DNA of 37,155 nucleotides from an uncultured Methylococcaceae bacterium (GTDB taxonomy: Bacteria > Pseudomonadota > Gammaproteobacteria > Methylococcales > Methylomonadaceae), in assembly GCA_903938485.1 (NCBI GenBank), contig CAJADF010000062.1, positions 1-37,155 of the forward strand, written 5' to 3'. A model generated the notes under the pieces. The model made no database searches, was not told where the DNA came from, and saw only the letters and a list, made by a program, of their open reading frames with translations. Of the stretch, positions 1 through 8,111 are shown piece after piece; position 1 is the stretch's first letter; each line of letters opens with the position of its first letter. The position numbers and the translations under genes were made by a program.

Positions 1-12
1 ACAATCTTTATC

Positions 13-651
13 ATGCTTGATTATCAAAAAGAATTTATTACTTATGCGCTTGAATGTGGCGTCTTAAAATTTGGTGAGTTTCATTTAAAGTCTGGTCGTA
101 CCAGCCCTTACTTTTTTAACACCGGCTTATTCAATACCGGTGCGCAATTAGGTAAGCTAGGCCATTTTTATGCACAAGCATTAATACAATCAAAGCTTAA
201 TGTTGATATTCTGTACGGTCCTGCATACAAAGGTATTCCACTGGTCAGCGCTACCTCAATTGCTTATGCGCAAATTACCGGTAACGATATTCCTTTTGCC
301 TTTAACCGCAAAGAAGCCAAAGATCATGGCGAAGGTGGCAATTTAGTCGGCACACCGTTGCAAGGTAATGTGATTATTTTAGATGACGTGATTACCGCAG
401 GTACTTCTGTCAGAGAATCTGTTGAGATTATTAATGCTGCTAACGCAACACCTGCAGGTGTTCTCATTGCTTTAGACAGACAAGAAAAAGGCTTAAATGA
501 TTGCTCAGCGATTCAAGAAGTTGAAGCGAATTTTAACATGCCCGTAATTGCCATCATTACTTTAGAAAACATCATCGACTATTTAAAAGCTGAAGCGAAT
601 GCCGAGCAACTTAACGCTATTAAAGAATACCAAAGCCGTTACGGCATTTAA
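13..651 (+). CDS. pyrE: Orotate phosphoribosyltransferase
   Basis: Joins orotate to PRPP to form OMP in de novo pyrimidine synthesis, in the cytoplasm. The 212-residue product has the usual length of gammaproteobacterial PyrE (about 213) and begins with a family-typical N-terminus (MLDYQKEFI). The PRPP-binding loop [13 protein letters not shown] is at residues 120-132, and the flexible catalytic loop [13 protein letters not shown] at about 97-109. The ATG lies 12 bases into the window, so its promoter is outside. The gene runs convergently into waaC; the two coding regions overlap by four bases at their stop codons, leaving no room for a separate terminator. Identification is secure from the motifs and full length. 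Confidence 0.97.
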   Translation: MLDYQKEFITYALECGVLKFGEFHLKSGRTSPYFFNTGLFNTGAQLGKLGHFYAQALIQSKLNVDILYGPAYKGIPLVSATSIAYAQITGNDIPFAFNRKEAKDHGEGGNLVGTPLQGNVIILDDVITAGTSVRESVEIINAANATPAGVLIALDRQEKGLNDCSAIQEVEANFNMPVIAIITLENIIDYLKAEANAEQLNAIKEYQSRYGI

Positions 652-1646
652 TACCGCAATAAGAGCTCAGCTAATTGAATGACATCCTGCTCAGCAATTT
701 CTTGAATTGAGAAATCTTGTTTATTTAACTTAAACGGATTAACAATAGAGGGTGATTTAAGCACTTTATTAATATCCGTTTGATAAACCCGACTTACCGG
801 CGTGGGACCAAATAAAGTAATAGATGGAACATTCAAGCCCCAAGCCATATGGGTAGGGCCCGTATCATTACCTATCAACAAATCCGCTTTGGCAATCAGA
901 GCTTTTACACTGTTTAAATCTAATCTAGGCAACACTTTAATGGTTTTGGTTTGTTGCGCCATCCACTCGGCTTTAGCTTGCTCTTCTGGACTACCCCAAA
1001 TCACCAAACAGTTTTGTTGCAAAGCTTCTGCTACTTTTACAAATTTGTCAGCAGGATAATTTCGACTTTCCCATGTTGAGCCTATCACCAACACAATATT
1101 ACGTTTATCTGGCGATAAGAAATCGTAAATGCGGTGATCTTCAGCTTTAAAAAACAAGAACGACACTTTATGATGAATTTGCTCTGGGGTAATAGTTAAA
1201 CCCAAAGGCTGCGCTAATACTGTGGCATTTCTATCAATTGTATTGGCATCATAAGCACTCGCCACTTTCACTTGATAAAACCAAGCTGCGGCTTTTTCTC
1301 TGATAGAATCGGCATCAAAACCAGCACGACGCTTACCTAATAAACCCGCTACCACAGCCGACTTAATTAGCCCTTGCGCATCAATCACTAGATCATATTC
1401 TTGAAGGGCCTGATGTCTTAAAGCTTTGATTTGGGCAAACACACCCCACTTATGCGTCTTTAAATCCTTTAAATTGACAGTAATAATATTGTCTATATCA
1501 GGATTATGTCTTAACACCTCAGCAAAGCGTGCTTCCACAATCCAATCAATTTGAGCAGTCGGTATCGTCGCTTTAATAAACTGCAAAGCCACCATGGCAT
1601 GCACGATATCCCCTAAGGCTGATAACTTTACGATGGCAATTTTCAT
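648..1646 (-). CDS. waaC: Lipopolysaccharide heptosyltransferase I
   Basis: GT9-family glycosyltransferase that adds the first L-glycero-D-manno-heptose to Kdo2-lipid A on the cytoplasmic face of the inner membrane. The 332-residue product starts [18 protein letters not shown], the family hallmark, and carries the nucleotide-sugar-binding stretch [14 protein letters not shown] near residues 260-273, followed by LFGPT. Its ATG overlaps the waaF stop codon by four bases (ATGA), which implies translational coupling within an ilvE-waaF-waaC operon. Its 3' end overlaps the convergent pyrE by four bases. WaaC rather than WaaF is called because the paired upstream gene carries the WaaF-specific Cys-rich region and this one does not. 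Confidence 0.93.
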   Translation of the reverse strand: MKIAIVKLSALGDIVHAMVALQFIKATIPTAQIDWIVEARFAEVLRHNPDIDNIITVNLKDLKTHKWGVFAQIKALRHQALQEYDLVIDAQGLIKSAVVAGLLGKRRAGFDADSIREKAAAWFYQVKVASAYDANTIDRNATVLAQPLGLTITPEQIHHKVSFLFFKAEDHRIYDFLSPDKRNIVLVIGSTWESRNYPADKFVKVAEALQQNCLVIWGSPEEQAKAEWMAQQTKTIKVLPRLDLNSVKALIAKADLLIGNDTGPTHMAWGLNVPSITLFGPTPVSRVYQTDINKVLKSPSIVNPFKLNKQDFSIQEIAEQDVIQLAELLLRY

Positions 1647-2698
1647 AGTGGGGCGTTAATCAGCTTTAATACATTATCTGGACTAATATCCCTTAAACAC
1701 GCTAATGTACCCAAAGGACAATCTCGTTTAAAACACGGTGCACAAGCTAACTTTAAAGACAGAATCTGCGCCTTTGCATTTAATGGTGGAGTAAAACCAG
1801 GATCAGACGAACCATAAAGTGCCACCAAATTTTTATCTAAAGCAGCCGCCACATGCATTAAACCCGAATCATTAGATACCACAGTATGCGCTAAAGACAT
1901 TAAATCCACGGCTTCGGCTAACGCGGTTCTACCAGTAAAATCCACACAAGCATTCGATGCTAAGGTATTAATCTGTGCCGCACTGGCTTTATCTTTTTCT
2001 GAACCGAACAACCAAACCTGCCAGCCCTCCGCTAATTTTTGTTTAGCCACTGCGGCGTAATGCTCAACTGGCCAACGCTTCGCTTCTCCGTATTCTGCAC
2101 CTGGACAGAGCGCTAAAATAGGCTGTAATGCTTGAGGAGCTTCAGATTCAGACATCTTATAAAACATGGCACTTAAATCAAATTTTTCAATCACCTTAAC
2201 TTGTTGCTCAACACTAATAGACAAACTAGGTGTCGGACAAACTGGCGGTAAAGCCGCAGTACCCGGCAAGCCTAAAGCCACAAAACGCTGTACCGTCATG
2301 GTTAAGACTGATTTATCTAAACGCCTTGCATCATTTAATAAACCCCATCGACACTCACCGACATTACCAGTGCGTAACGGGATACTAGCAAAAAAAGGAC
2401 TTAAAGCAGACTTCCAAGAGTTGGGTAACAAAATCGTTTGATCATAAGCCGCAGATCCCAACGATTTCCCTAATTTGAGTCTAGCAAAAAAGTTGAACTG
2501 ACCATGCGCTAAGGGCATCGCAACTGCATGAGTGACTTCTGGCATTCGCTCCATGAGAGCCAATGACCAAGACGGAGCCAAAACATCAATTTGGCAGTCA
2601 GGGTGATTATTTTTTAAAGTGATGAACAAACTTTGCGCCATCACCATGTCGCCAACCCAAGATGGGCCGACGACCAGTATCTTAAATGGTTTTTTCAA
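1643..2698 (-). CDS. waaF: Lipopolysaccharide heptosyltransferase II
   Basis: GT9 glycosyltransferase that adds the second heptose of the inner LPS core. The 351-residue product (E. coli WaaF is 348) has the N-terminal VVGPSWVGDMVMAQSL, the donor-binding VSNDSGLMHVAAAL near residues 274-287, and the WaaF-typical cysteine segment ACAPCFKRDCPLG close to the C-terminus. The only reasonable in-frame start is TTG at 2698, three bases after the ilvE stop, with no clear Shine-Dalgarno. Translation is therefore probably coupled to ilvE. The gene overlaps waaC downstream by four bases. Function is certain from motifs; the exact start is less so. Confidence 0.93.
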   Translation of the reverse strand: MKKPFKILVVGPSWVGDMVMAQSLFITLKNNHPDCQIDVLAPSWSLALMERMPEVTHAVAMPLAHGQFNFFARLKLGKSLGSAAYDQTILLPNSWKSALSPFFASIPLRTGNVGECRWGLLNDARRLDKSVLTMTVQRFVALGLPGTAALPPVCPTPSLSISVEQQVKVIEKFDLSAMFYKMSESEAPQALQPILALCPGAEYGEAKRWPVEHYAAVAKQKLAEGWQVWLFGSEKDKASAAQINTLASNACVDFTGRTALAEAVDLMSLAHTVVSNDSGLMHVAAALDKNLVALYGSSDPGFTPPLNAKAQILSLKLACAPCFKRDCPLGTLACLRDISPDNVLKLINAPL

Positions 2699-2701
2699 AA
2701 G

Positions 2702-3625
2702 TTATTGTACGTAAGTTAACCAATCTGCATGATCATCTCTACGACCGTGCACATAATCAAAGTATAAAGACTGAAGTTTCTCAGTAATCACACCACGACT
2801 ACCGGTACCAATTTTACGATTATCTAATTCTCTAATCGGGGTTACTTCAGCTGCAGAACCAGTAAAGAACGCTTCATCAGACACATAAATTTCATCACGC
2901 GTAATGCGTTTTTCAATCACTTCAAACCCTTGTTCTCTAGCAATAGTAATAACAGTATCACGCGTGATACCTTCTAAAGCTGAAGTTGTTTCAGGTGTAT
3001 AAATTTTACCGTTACGAATTACAAATAAGTTTTCTGCACTGCCTTCTGCAGCAAAACCTTCATGATCTAACATTAAAGCTTCATCATAGCCATTTGCTAG
3101 TGCTTCTTGTAATGCCAAAATAGAATTGATGTAATTACCATTGGCTTTCGCTTTACACATAGTGCTGTTATGGTGGTTACGCGTATAAGAAGAAGTACGA
3201 ATACGAATACCTTTTTCAATACTTTCAGCGCCCAAATAAGCACCCCAAGGCCAAGCAGCCACGATCACATGTACTTTTAAATTATCAGCTCTTAAACCCA
3301 TCCCTTCTGAGCCATAAAAGCACATAGTACGAATATAGGCGCTATCTAATTTATTATTTTTTAAAGCATCTAATTGCGCTTGATTGATTTCTTCTTTAGA
3401 GAAAGACATCGGCATATTCATAATATGCGCAGATCTAAATAAGCGATCAGTATGTTCTTGATTTCTAAAAATAGCCGTACCTTTTGTAGCATGATAGGCT
3501 CTAATCCCTTCAAACACACCCAGTCCATAATGCAAAGTATGCGTCAACACATGGACTTTAGCTTCACGCCATTCTACCCAAGCGCCATCTAGCCAAATCA
3601 CGCCATCTCTATCGTCCATTGTCAT
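2702..3625 (-). CDS. ilvE: Branched-chain amino acid aminotransferase
   Basis: PLP-dependent class IV transaminase that interconverts valine, leucine and isoleucine with their 2-oxo acids. The 307-residue protein (E. coli IlvE is 309) shows the N-terminal THTLHYGLGVFEGIRAY, the PLP lysine in KANGNYINS (Lys160), the EGSAENLF motif and the cofactor-phosphate segment GITRDTV. The start ATG at 3625 is chosen over a second ATG two codons later because GAGGA lies about nine bases upstream of the first. It is first in a tight leftward operon with waaF (three-base gap) and waaC, an unusual coupling of amino-acid and LPS-core genes. No leucine-rich leader peptide is evident upstream. Confidence 0.95.
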   Translation of the reverse strand: MTMDDRDGVIWLDGAWVEWREAKVHVLTHTLHYGLGVFEGIRAYHATKGTAIFRNQEHTDRLFRSAHIMNMPMSFSKEEINQAQLDALKNNKLDSAYIRTMCFYGSEGMGLRADNLKVHVIVAAWPWGAYLGAESIEKGIRIRTSSYTRNHHNSTMCKAKANGNYINSILALQEALANGYDEALMLDHEGFAAEGSAENLFVIRNGKIYTPETTSALEGITRDTVITIAREQGFEVIEKRITRDEIYVSDEAFFTGSAAEVTPIRELDNRKIGTGSRGVITEKLQSLYFDYVHGRRDDHADWLTYVQ

Positions 3626-3925
3626 CTTTGGAATTCCTCAATCTGTTTAAAGTGTCGGTCTATCAAACACAGTCGGCATAGGACCTAAATAGACACGGTT
3701 AAAATGTGCGAATTGTACTATAAAGTTAGCATTAGCAGTACCTGTAAAATCTTAGACCTACTGATTTGCTATAAAAAACCATCTGATAATTATGGATAAA
3801 CATAGCAAAATTAATCATAAGCAACACATTGTTTAGCCTCAGTTATCCTAGTAAACTCCAACACTATAAAGACAACTTAAGTATTTAAAAACACCACCAA
3901 CCACATTTACTGGACATTGCCGCCA
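3626..3925. other. Intergenic region between divergent ilvE and chrA
   Basis: About 300 bases of AT-rich DNA between two divergent starts. It must hold the promoters of both genes. A TATAGT-like -10 is visible for the leftward direction near 3720, but no convincing -35 goes with it. No open frame, terminator, repeat or chromate-regulator gene is seen. Confidence 0.5.
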
Positions 3926-5290
3926 ATGAACCACACTCCAAATGCATCATCAAAACCACAGTTGGCCCGCCCTAACCCGGTTAATTTTTGGGTAGCCTTT
4001 CAATTCTGGCTAAAGATGGGGTTTATTAGTTTTGGTGGCCCAGCTGGCCAAATTGCCATCATGCACCAAGAGTTAGTTGAAAAGCGGCGTTGGATATCAG
4101 AACAGCGATTCTTGCATGCGTTAAATTACTGTATGTTATTGCCTGGCCCAGAAGCTCAACAACTTGCTATTTACATTGGTTGGTTAATGCATCGTAATAT
4201 CGGTGGCATTGTGGCAGGCAGTCTTTTTGTTATACCTTCTTTATTAATTTTAATTGCCTTAAGTTGGATCTATCTCGCTTTTGGACAGTTACCCGCCATC
4301 GCTAGTATTTTGTACGGCATTAAACCCGCAGTCACTGCCATTGTTATATTTGCCGCGTATCGTATTGGTTCTAGAGCCCTTAAAAACTCATTAATCTGGG
4401 CCATGGCTAGCTTAGCGTTTCTAGCTATCTTTTTTCTAAAAACGCCCTTTCCATTGATTGTGTTCAGCGCAGCTATATTAGGCGGACTTGGGGGGAAATT
4501 TTTGCCCGAAAAGTTCAGCTTAGGTGGCGGACATAGCAACAGTCAAAAGTCTTATGGCCCCGCCCTAATTGATGACGACACGCCCACCCCAACACATGCT
4601 GTCTTTAACTGGGTTAAACTGAGCAGCGTTATTATTACAGGTTTGTTGTTATGGATCGGCGCCATGGCTTATCTGTGTGGAAACTATGGCTGGAATGGTG
4701 CATTAACTCAGATGGCGTGGTTTTTTACTAAAGCCGCCTTAATGACATTTGGTGGTGCTTATGCGGTTTTACCTTATGTTTATCAAGGCGCTGTTGAACA
4801 CTTTCAGTGGCTAAGTCCACAACAAATGATTGATGGCTTAGCCTTGGGTGAAACTACACCAGGCCCCTTAGTAATGGTGAACACTTTTGTAGGATTTGTA
4901 GCCGGTTGGACTCAAGAAATTTTTGGCCCTGAGCATTTGTTACTCGCAGGCACAGTTGCGGCCATTATTGTGACTTACTTCACTTTCTTACCCAGCTTTT
5001 TATTTATTTTAGCGGGTGGCCCCCTAGTAGAATCCACACAGGGTAATTTAAAATTTACAGCGCCACTCACCGGCATAACCGCTGCTGTAGTCGGTGTTAT
5101 TTTAAATCTGGCCGTCTTCTTCGCAATGCATGTATTCTGGCCTACAGGCTTTAAAGGCCCTATCGATGTCCCGTCAATCATCATTAGCCTTGCGGCCTTT
5201 TTAGCGCTAATCCGCTTTAAAGTAGGTGTTATACCGGTCATAATTACTTGCGGAATAACAGGCTTGGCGATTAGCTTTATTAAAACCTGA
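3926..5290 (+). CDS. chrA: Long-chain chromate transporter (CHR family)
   Basis: Inner-membrane CHR-family protein; characterised long-chain members export chromate. From the ATG it is 454 residues and made of two homologous halves. The first contains FWLKMGFISFGGPAGQ and MLLPGPEAQQLAIYIGW; the second contains FFTKAALMTFGGAYAVLPY and LALGETTPGPLVMVNTFVGF. The paired FGG and PGP motifs are diagnostic. About ten to twelve hydrophobic segments are visible. An in-frame TTG three codons upstream (3917) exists, but the ATG at 3926 is preferred by codon; no strong ribosome-binding site supports either. No chrB regulator is adjacent. The substrate is inferred from family and not proven. Confidence 0.9.
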   Translation: MNHTPNASSKPQLARPNPVNFWVAFQFWLKMGFISFGGPAGQIAIMHQELVEKRRWISEQRFLHALNYCMLLPGPEAQQLAIYIGWLMHRNIGGIVAGSLFVIPSLLILIALSWIYLAFGQLPAIASILYGIKPAVTAIVIFAAYRIGSRALKNSLIWAMASLAFLAIFFLKTPFPLIVFSAAILGGLGGKFLPEKFSLGGGHSNSQKSYGPALIDDDTPTPTHAVFNWVKLSSVIITGLLLWIGAMAYLCGNYGWNGALTQMAWFFTKAALMTFGGAYAVLPYVYQGAVEHFQWLSPQQMIDGLALGETTPGPLVMVNTFVGFVAGWTQEIFGPEHLLLAGTVAAIIVTYFTFLPSFLFILAGGPLVESTQGNLKFTAPLTGITAAVVGVILNLAVFFAMHVFWPTGFKGPIDVPSIIISLAAFLALIRFKVGVIPVIITCGITGLAISFIKT

Positions 5291-5358
5291 AAAACGCCCT
5301 ATTTTAAGTGCTAAAATGCTCAGCCTTGATACCAAATGCAATCACTTATATCTTATAT

Positions 5359-5369
5359 GAGACCTTTGC
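5359..5369 (+). repeat. Left terminal inverted repeat of the IS
   Basis: GAGACCTTTGC, an exact inverted match of the right tip. Partial matching (GA and T) continues for about five more bases. Confidence 0.85.
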
Positions 5370-5468
5370 TTGATTAGGTGATCTCTGTAATACAATGGCC
5401 TAAAACTGATTTTTTAACTTATTTTGACGAAAAACAGACAAAATAAGCTAATTTATCCCCATAAATAA

Positions 5469-5501
5469 GGGGGATTTCCCCCTATCTCGCCTTTTTAGGC
5501 G
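5469..5501 (-). terminator. Tandem hairpins at the transposase 3' end
   Basis: Two short hairpins follow one another in the transcript direction. CGCCT-AAAA-AGGCG spans the transposase stop codon, and GGGGG-AAAT-CCCCC comes just after. Neither has a strong U-tract, so termination is plausible but unproven. Such structures inside an IS may also limit read-through. Confidence 0.4.
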
Positions 5502-6478
5502 TACATCTCCTGCTTAATGGATAACCCGCGTTTAATGTTATGCGCTACGCACATGATTTCTACGCGTGTGCGATTTCGACCTAAGCCAAGGTAACGCGCT
5601 TTACCCATGGCGTAATGGAGTTTAAGCACACCAAAGACGCGCTCTACTGTACTTCGAATACGCGACTGTATTTGATTAAATGCCTTATCTTCTTTTGTTA
5701 ACGGTCGGTTACGATAAGCCCGTTTAATCAAACAATTTTTAATACCGCGTTTTAATAACCATTCGCTGTGAGCCTGACTCTGATAAGCGCTATCCGCATA
5801 AACGCTCGTTTCATTGCCATGAAGTAACGTGGTGAATCGGTTGGAGTCATGAACATGACCGGCGGTGTAATCCATTGCTTTAATCAGGCCGTCTTCATCT
5901 ACATTGAGATGCGCTTTATAACCATAAGTGCTTTTACTTTTACCATCAGAGGCTACTTTAACGTTCCAACCCGCTTCTGGATCTTGTGTAGAGCTACCGT
6001 CTTTCTTTTTATTGGGCCGACATTGTTTGGCTTCAATGACGCTGGCATCGATAATACTGATTTCACCTGACTTGATGTATAAGCCTTGCTCAGTGAGCTG
6101 ATCATTGATAGCCGTTAGCAATGACCGCATTAAATACTTCTTTTCCAATAATTGACGAAAACGCCAGATCGTTGAATGATCGGGGACTGACTCCGAGATG
6201 CTTAGTCCAATAAAACGACGAAACAACAAATCACGTGCCAGTTGTTTTTCTAACGCAGGGTCACTTAAGGCATACCAACTTTGCAATAACAGCGCTTTAA
6301 ACATCAACAAGGGTGGCCAGGCTTTTTCTCCTCGCTTACTGGTATGTATACCGGAAAGTATCTTTTCTACACGAGACCAATCAATTAACTCATGGACGTC
6401 ATCGAGCTCTTTTAAGGCGGCATGCTCAATCAGCATCGCATCAACAAGTGTTGTTTGTTCTAGATTTTTCCACGCCAT
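5495..6478 (-). CDS. IS5-family transposase (DDE)
   Basis: Cut-and-paste transposase of the IS5 family, 327 residues, apparently intact. The N-terminal IS5 domain (about residues 45-120) includes FRRFIGLSISESVPDHSTIW. The catalytic triad can be placed at Asp144 (IIDASVIEAKQ), Asp229 (VYADSAYQ) and Glu279 (STVERVFGVLK), the last within the family's Y-2-R-3-E-like region. The ATG at 6478 lies 81 bases inside the right inverted repeat. The reading frame has no frameshift, so the element could still be active. Its stop codon falls inside a small hairpin. Confidence 0.94.
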   Translation of the reverse strand: MAWKNLEQTTLVDAMLIEHAALKELDDVHELIDWSRVEKILSGIHTSKRGEKAWPPLLMFKALLLQSWYALSDPALEKQLARDLLFRRFIGLSISESVPDHSTIWRFRQLLEKKYLMRSLLTAINDQLTEQGLYIKSGEISIIDASVIEAKQCRPNKKKDGSSTQDPEAGWNVKVASDGKSKSTYGYKAHLNVDEDGLIKAMDYTAGHVHDSNRFTTLLHGNETSVYADSAYQSQAHSEWLLKRGIKNCLIKRAYRNRPLTKEDKAFNQIQSRIRSTVERVFGVLKLHYAMGKARYLGLGRNRTRVEIMCVAHNIKRGLSIKQEMYA

Positions 6479-6548
6479 TTAAATACCTTTGAGAGTCATT
6501 TATGTTGTGCGTATTATCTCATTTATAGCTGACTTTGACTGGATTCGT

Positions 6549-6559
6549 GCAAAGGTCTC
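6549..6559 (-). repeat. Right terminal inverted repeat of the IS
   Basis: GCAAAGGTCTC, the reverse complement of the left tip. It marks the outer boundary next to the toxin gene. Confidence 0.85.
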
Positions 6560-6574
6560 GCATTAGCTAAATAG
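6560..6574 (+). pseudogene. Possible 3' tail of a deleted antitoxin gene
   Basis: Immediately outside the IS right end, the sequence reads GCA TTA GCT AAA TAG, four sense codons and a stop, ending two bases before the toxin ATG. In phd-doc-like modules the antitoxin gene lies directly upstream of the toxin and often nearly touches it. The natural reading is that the IS removed or displaced all but the last codons. The tail is too short for a homology call, so this rests on position and frame alone. Confidence 0.35.
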
Positions 6575-6576
6575 TT

Positions 6577-6966
6577 ATGCAGCAATGGCGCTGGATTGAT
6601 AAACAACTATTACTCATGCTACACGATGAAAGCCTAACATTACACGGTGGTGCCTCAGGCATCCGTTATGAAGGATTGCTAGATTCCGCTTTAAATCGTG
6701 CAATAAATTTGGCAAATTATGAGGATCCAGATTATGCAGACTTAGCGGCGGCCTACGCAGTTGGATTAGCTAAAAATCATCCTTTTATTGATGGTAATAA
6801 ACGCGTTGCCTTTTTGGCAGTGGGTTTGTTTTTAGGACTCAATGGATACAAACTTATAGCAACCCAAGTAGATGCTACGCTTACCATTCAAGCTATTGCT
6901 GGTAGCAAACTATTAGAGTCTGAATTTGCTATGTGGATACGTTCAAATTCATCCAAAAACAATTAA
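6577..6966 (+). CDS. doc: Doc/Fic-domain toxin of a type II toxin-antitoxin system
   Basis: Death-on-curing family protein, 129 residues, close to the usual 125-130. Phage P1 Doc phosphorylates EF-Tu and stops translation; other Fic proteins AMPylate targets. The Fic motif HPFIDGNKR is complete at residues 68-76, with the Doc-type lysine (K75) in place of the glycine found in AMPylating Fic enzymes. N-terminal features GGASGIRYEGLLDSAL and the DLAAAYAVGLAKNHPF helix are typical of chromosomal Doc proteins. No antitoxin gene is visible on either side; the IS ends 17 bases upstream. The toxin may be silent for lack of a promoter, or driven from within the IS. Confidence 0.88.
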   Translation: MQQWRWIDKQLLLMLHDESLTLHGGASGIRYEGLLDSALNRAINLANYEDPDYADLAAAYAVGLAKNHPFIDGNKRVAFLAVGLFLGLNGYKLIATQVDATLTIQAIAGSKLLESEFAMWIRSNSSKNN

Positions 6967-7003
6967 TAATTCCACCGCCCTCTTAAATAAGAATTAATTA
7001 TGT

Positions 7004-7031
7004 CAACCATGACTGACACGCCTCATCTGTT
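7004..7031 (+). repeat. 28-bp intergenic repeat, copy 1
   Basis: 22 of 28 positions match the segment at 7618-7645. Both copies begin CAAC, share CTGA and end ATCTGTT, and each lies a few tens of bases after a stop codon (doc here, the DUF1566-like gene there). A T-rich stretch follows. This may be a remnant of a small duplicated segment flanking the secreted-protein gene. Confidence 0.45.
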
Positions 7032-7139
7032 TGTGTTGGGCTTTTTTATTTGACCACGCCATGATAGTTTCTTGACCAATCCAAAGTTAGCGATAGGTTT
7101 AATCATAGTTTTTCATAAAAATGAATAAAGGATCAAAAA

Positions 7140-7580
7140 ATGATTAGTTTTAAAATAAGCGTGATTAGCACTTTATCAATCTGGGTATTATTACTTAGTA
7201 ATATTGCACTATCGACTGAAACTATTAATAGTTACAAAATAGGTGATACTGGCCCGCTAGGTGGTAAAGTTTATTTTATTGATAAATCGGGTGAGCATGG
7301 CTTAGAAGCAAAAACTACGGATGAATCTAACTCAGTAAACTGGAATGAGGCACTTACAGTTGCAAAGGCTAATAACGCCGACTGGCATTTACCAACAAAA
7401 ACTGAATTAAAGTTGCTGTATGAACAAAGAAATAGTGTGGGTGGTTTTACTAAAGACGACTATTGGAGTTCTACAGAGTTAGACAGCAACAGTGCTTGGA
7501 TACACGGTTTTTTGAATGGCGACCAAGACCGCTACAATAAATACAGTAAACTAAAAGTACGTGCTGTAAGATCATTTTAA
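7140..7580 (+). CDS. Secreted DUF1566 (Lcl C-terminal) domain protein
   Basis: A 146-residue exported protein. Residues 1-25 form a signal peptide (hydrophobic core STLSIWVLLLSNIALS). The rest is one DUF1566/Lcl-C-type domain, recognisable from WHLPTKTELKLLY, YWSSTE, the AW...F..GDQ spacing and the terminal VRAVRSF. This fold is C-type-lectin-like and occurs in surface or periplasmic proteins of uncertain role. AAAGGA lies seven bases before the ATG, a good ribosome-binding site. It stands alone between the toxin and the 42-bp repeat array, in a region that looks acquired. No enzymatic residues can be named. Confidence 0.8.
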   Translation: MISFKISVISTLSIWVLLLSNIALSTETINSYKIGDTGPLGGKVYFIDKSGEHGLEAKTTDESNSVNWNEALTVAKANNADWHLPTKTELKLLYEQRNSVGGFTKDDYWSSTELDSNSAWIHGFLNGDQDRYNKYSKLKVRAVRSF

Positions 7581-7617
7581 TAACGCCGAACTACTAAGCG
7601 ATTAGCCACTACCAGGT

Positions 7618-7645
7618 CAACTATGTCTGATACACTTAATCTGTT
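7618..7645 (+). repeat. 28-bp intergenic repeat, copy 2
   Basis: Second copy of the segment at 7004-7031, placed 37 bases after the DUF1566-like gene. See copy 1 for the match. Confidence 0.45.
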
Positions 7646-7720
7646 AAATAGGTTCCCAATCGGCTTTCTTATAATCCTTAACACTTATGGCAAATTGCCA
7701 TTGGGAGTTACAAAAAGATT

Positions 7721-8056
7721 AATCGTAAATCTCATAAGCACCATAGAATGTCCGAAAAGGGCCCATCGGACATCTTAAAAGCAACATAAGATACACAAAA
7801 AAAATAATCGTAAATTTCATAAGCAACATAGGATTTACAAAAAGGATAATCGTAAATCTTAAAAGCAATATAGAATTTACAAAAAGAGTAATCGTAAATC
7901 TCATAATCAAAATAAGATGTCCGAAAAGGCCCCATCGGACATCTTAAAAGCTAACTAAGATATACAAAAAAAATAATCGTAAATCTCATAAGCAACATAG
8001 GATTTACAAAAGTAATAATCCCGTACCTTTTAAGCAAAATAGCATTTAAAAAGAAT
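7721..8056. repeat. Array of eight 42-bp units with paired palindromic arms
   Basis: Units start at about 7721, 7763, 7806, 7848, 7890, 7932, 7975 and 8017 and are 42-43 bp long (the last is degenerate). All share a core close to AAAAGCAACATAGGAT. The flanking arms come in two pairs: GTAAATC with GATTTAC, and GGACATC with GATGTCC. Where one arm changes, its partner in the neighbouring unit changes with it, so hairpins persist across unit junctions. The best are 7748-7773 (8-bp stem) and 7914-7945 (11-bp stem, 10-base loop). Units 1-4 and 5-8 form a duplicated block of about 170 bp. Open frames through the array are repeat translations, not credible genes. The array lies between convergent genes, downstream of the DUF1566-like gene and of folP. 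Confidence 0.9.
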
Positions 8057-8111
8057 AATTTTTGTAGAATACGCTCTCATTTATTTAACAAAACGGCTGT
8101 TATAGCCTGCA

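Larger units (their letters stand above)
5359..6559 (-). mobile_element. IS5-family insertion sequence, complete
   Basis: A 1,201-bp element bounded by matching inverted ends (GAGACCTTTGC at both tips) that encloses one intact IS5-type DDE transposase. Size and single-ORF layout fit the family. No target-site duplication is visible: the left flank ends TTATAT and the right flank begins GCATTA. The original insertion may therefore have been followed by a deletion or recombination. The element separates chrA from a Doc toxin gene and ends 17 bases before the toxin start. Confidence 0.9.

Noticed and set aside
6967-7680. Integron attC sites after doc and after the DUF1566-like gene
   Set aside because: GTTGGGC and GTTAAAT resemble the attC core, but no paired RYYYAAC inverse core or attC-like fold could be placed, and no integrase is seen.
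7719-7935. Open frames of 63-67 codons on the minus strand through the 42-bp array
   Set aside because: They are repetitive translations of the array (14-residue period), shift frame at the 43-bp units, and resemble no protein.
7721-8056. CRISPR array
   Set aside because: The segments between palindromic arms are near-identical from unit to unit, so there are no unique spacers, and no cas genes are present.
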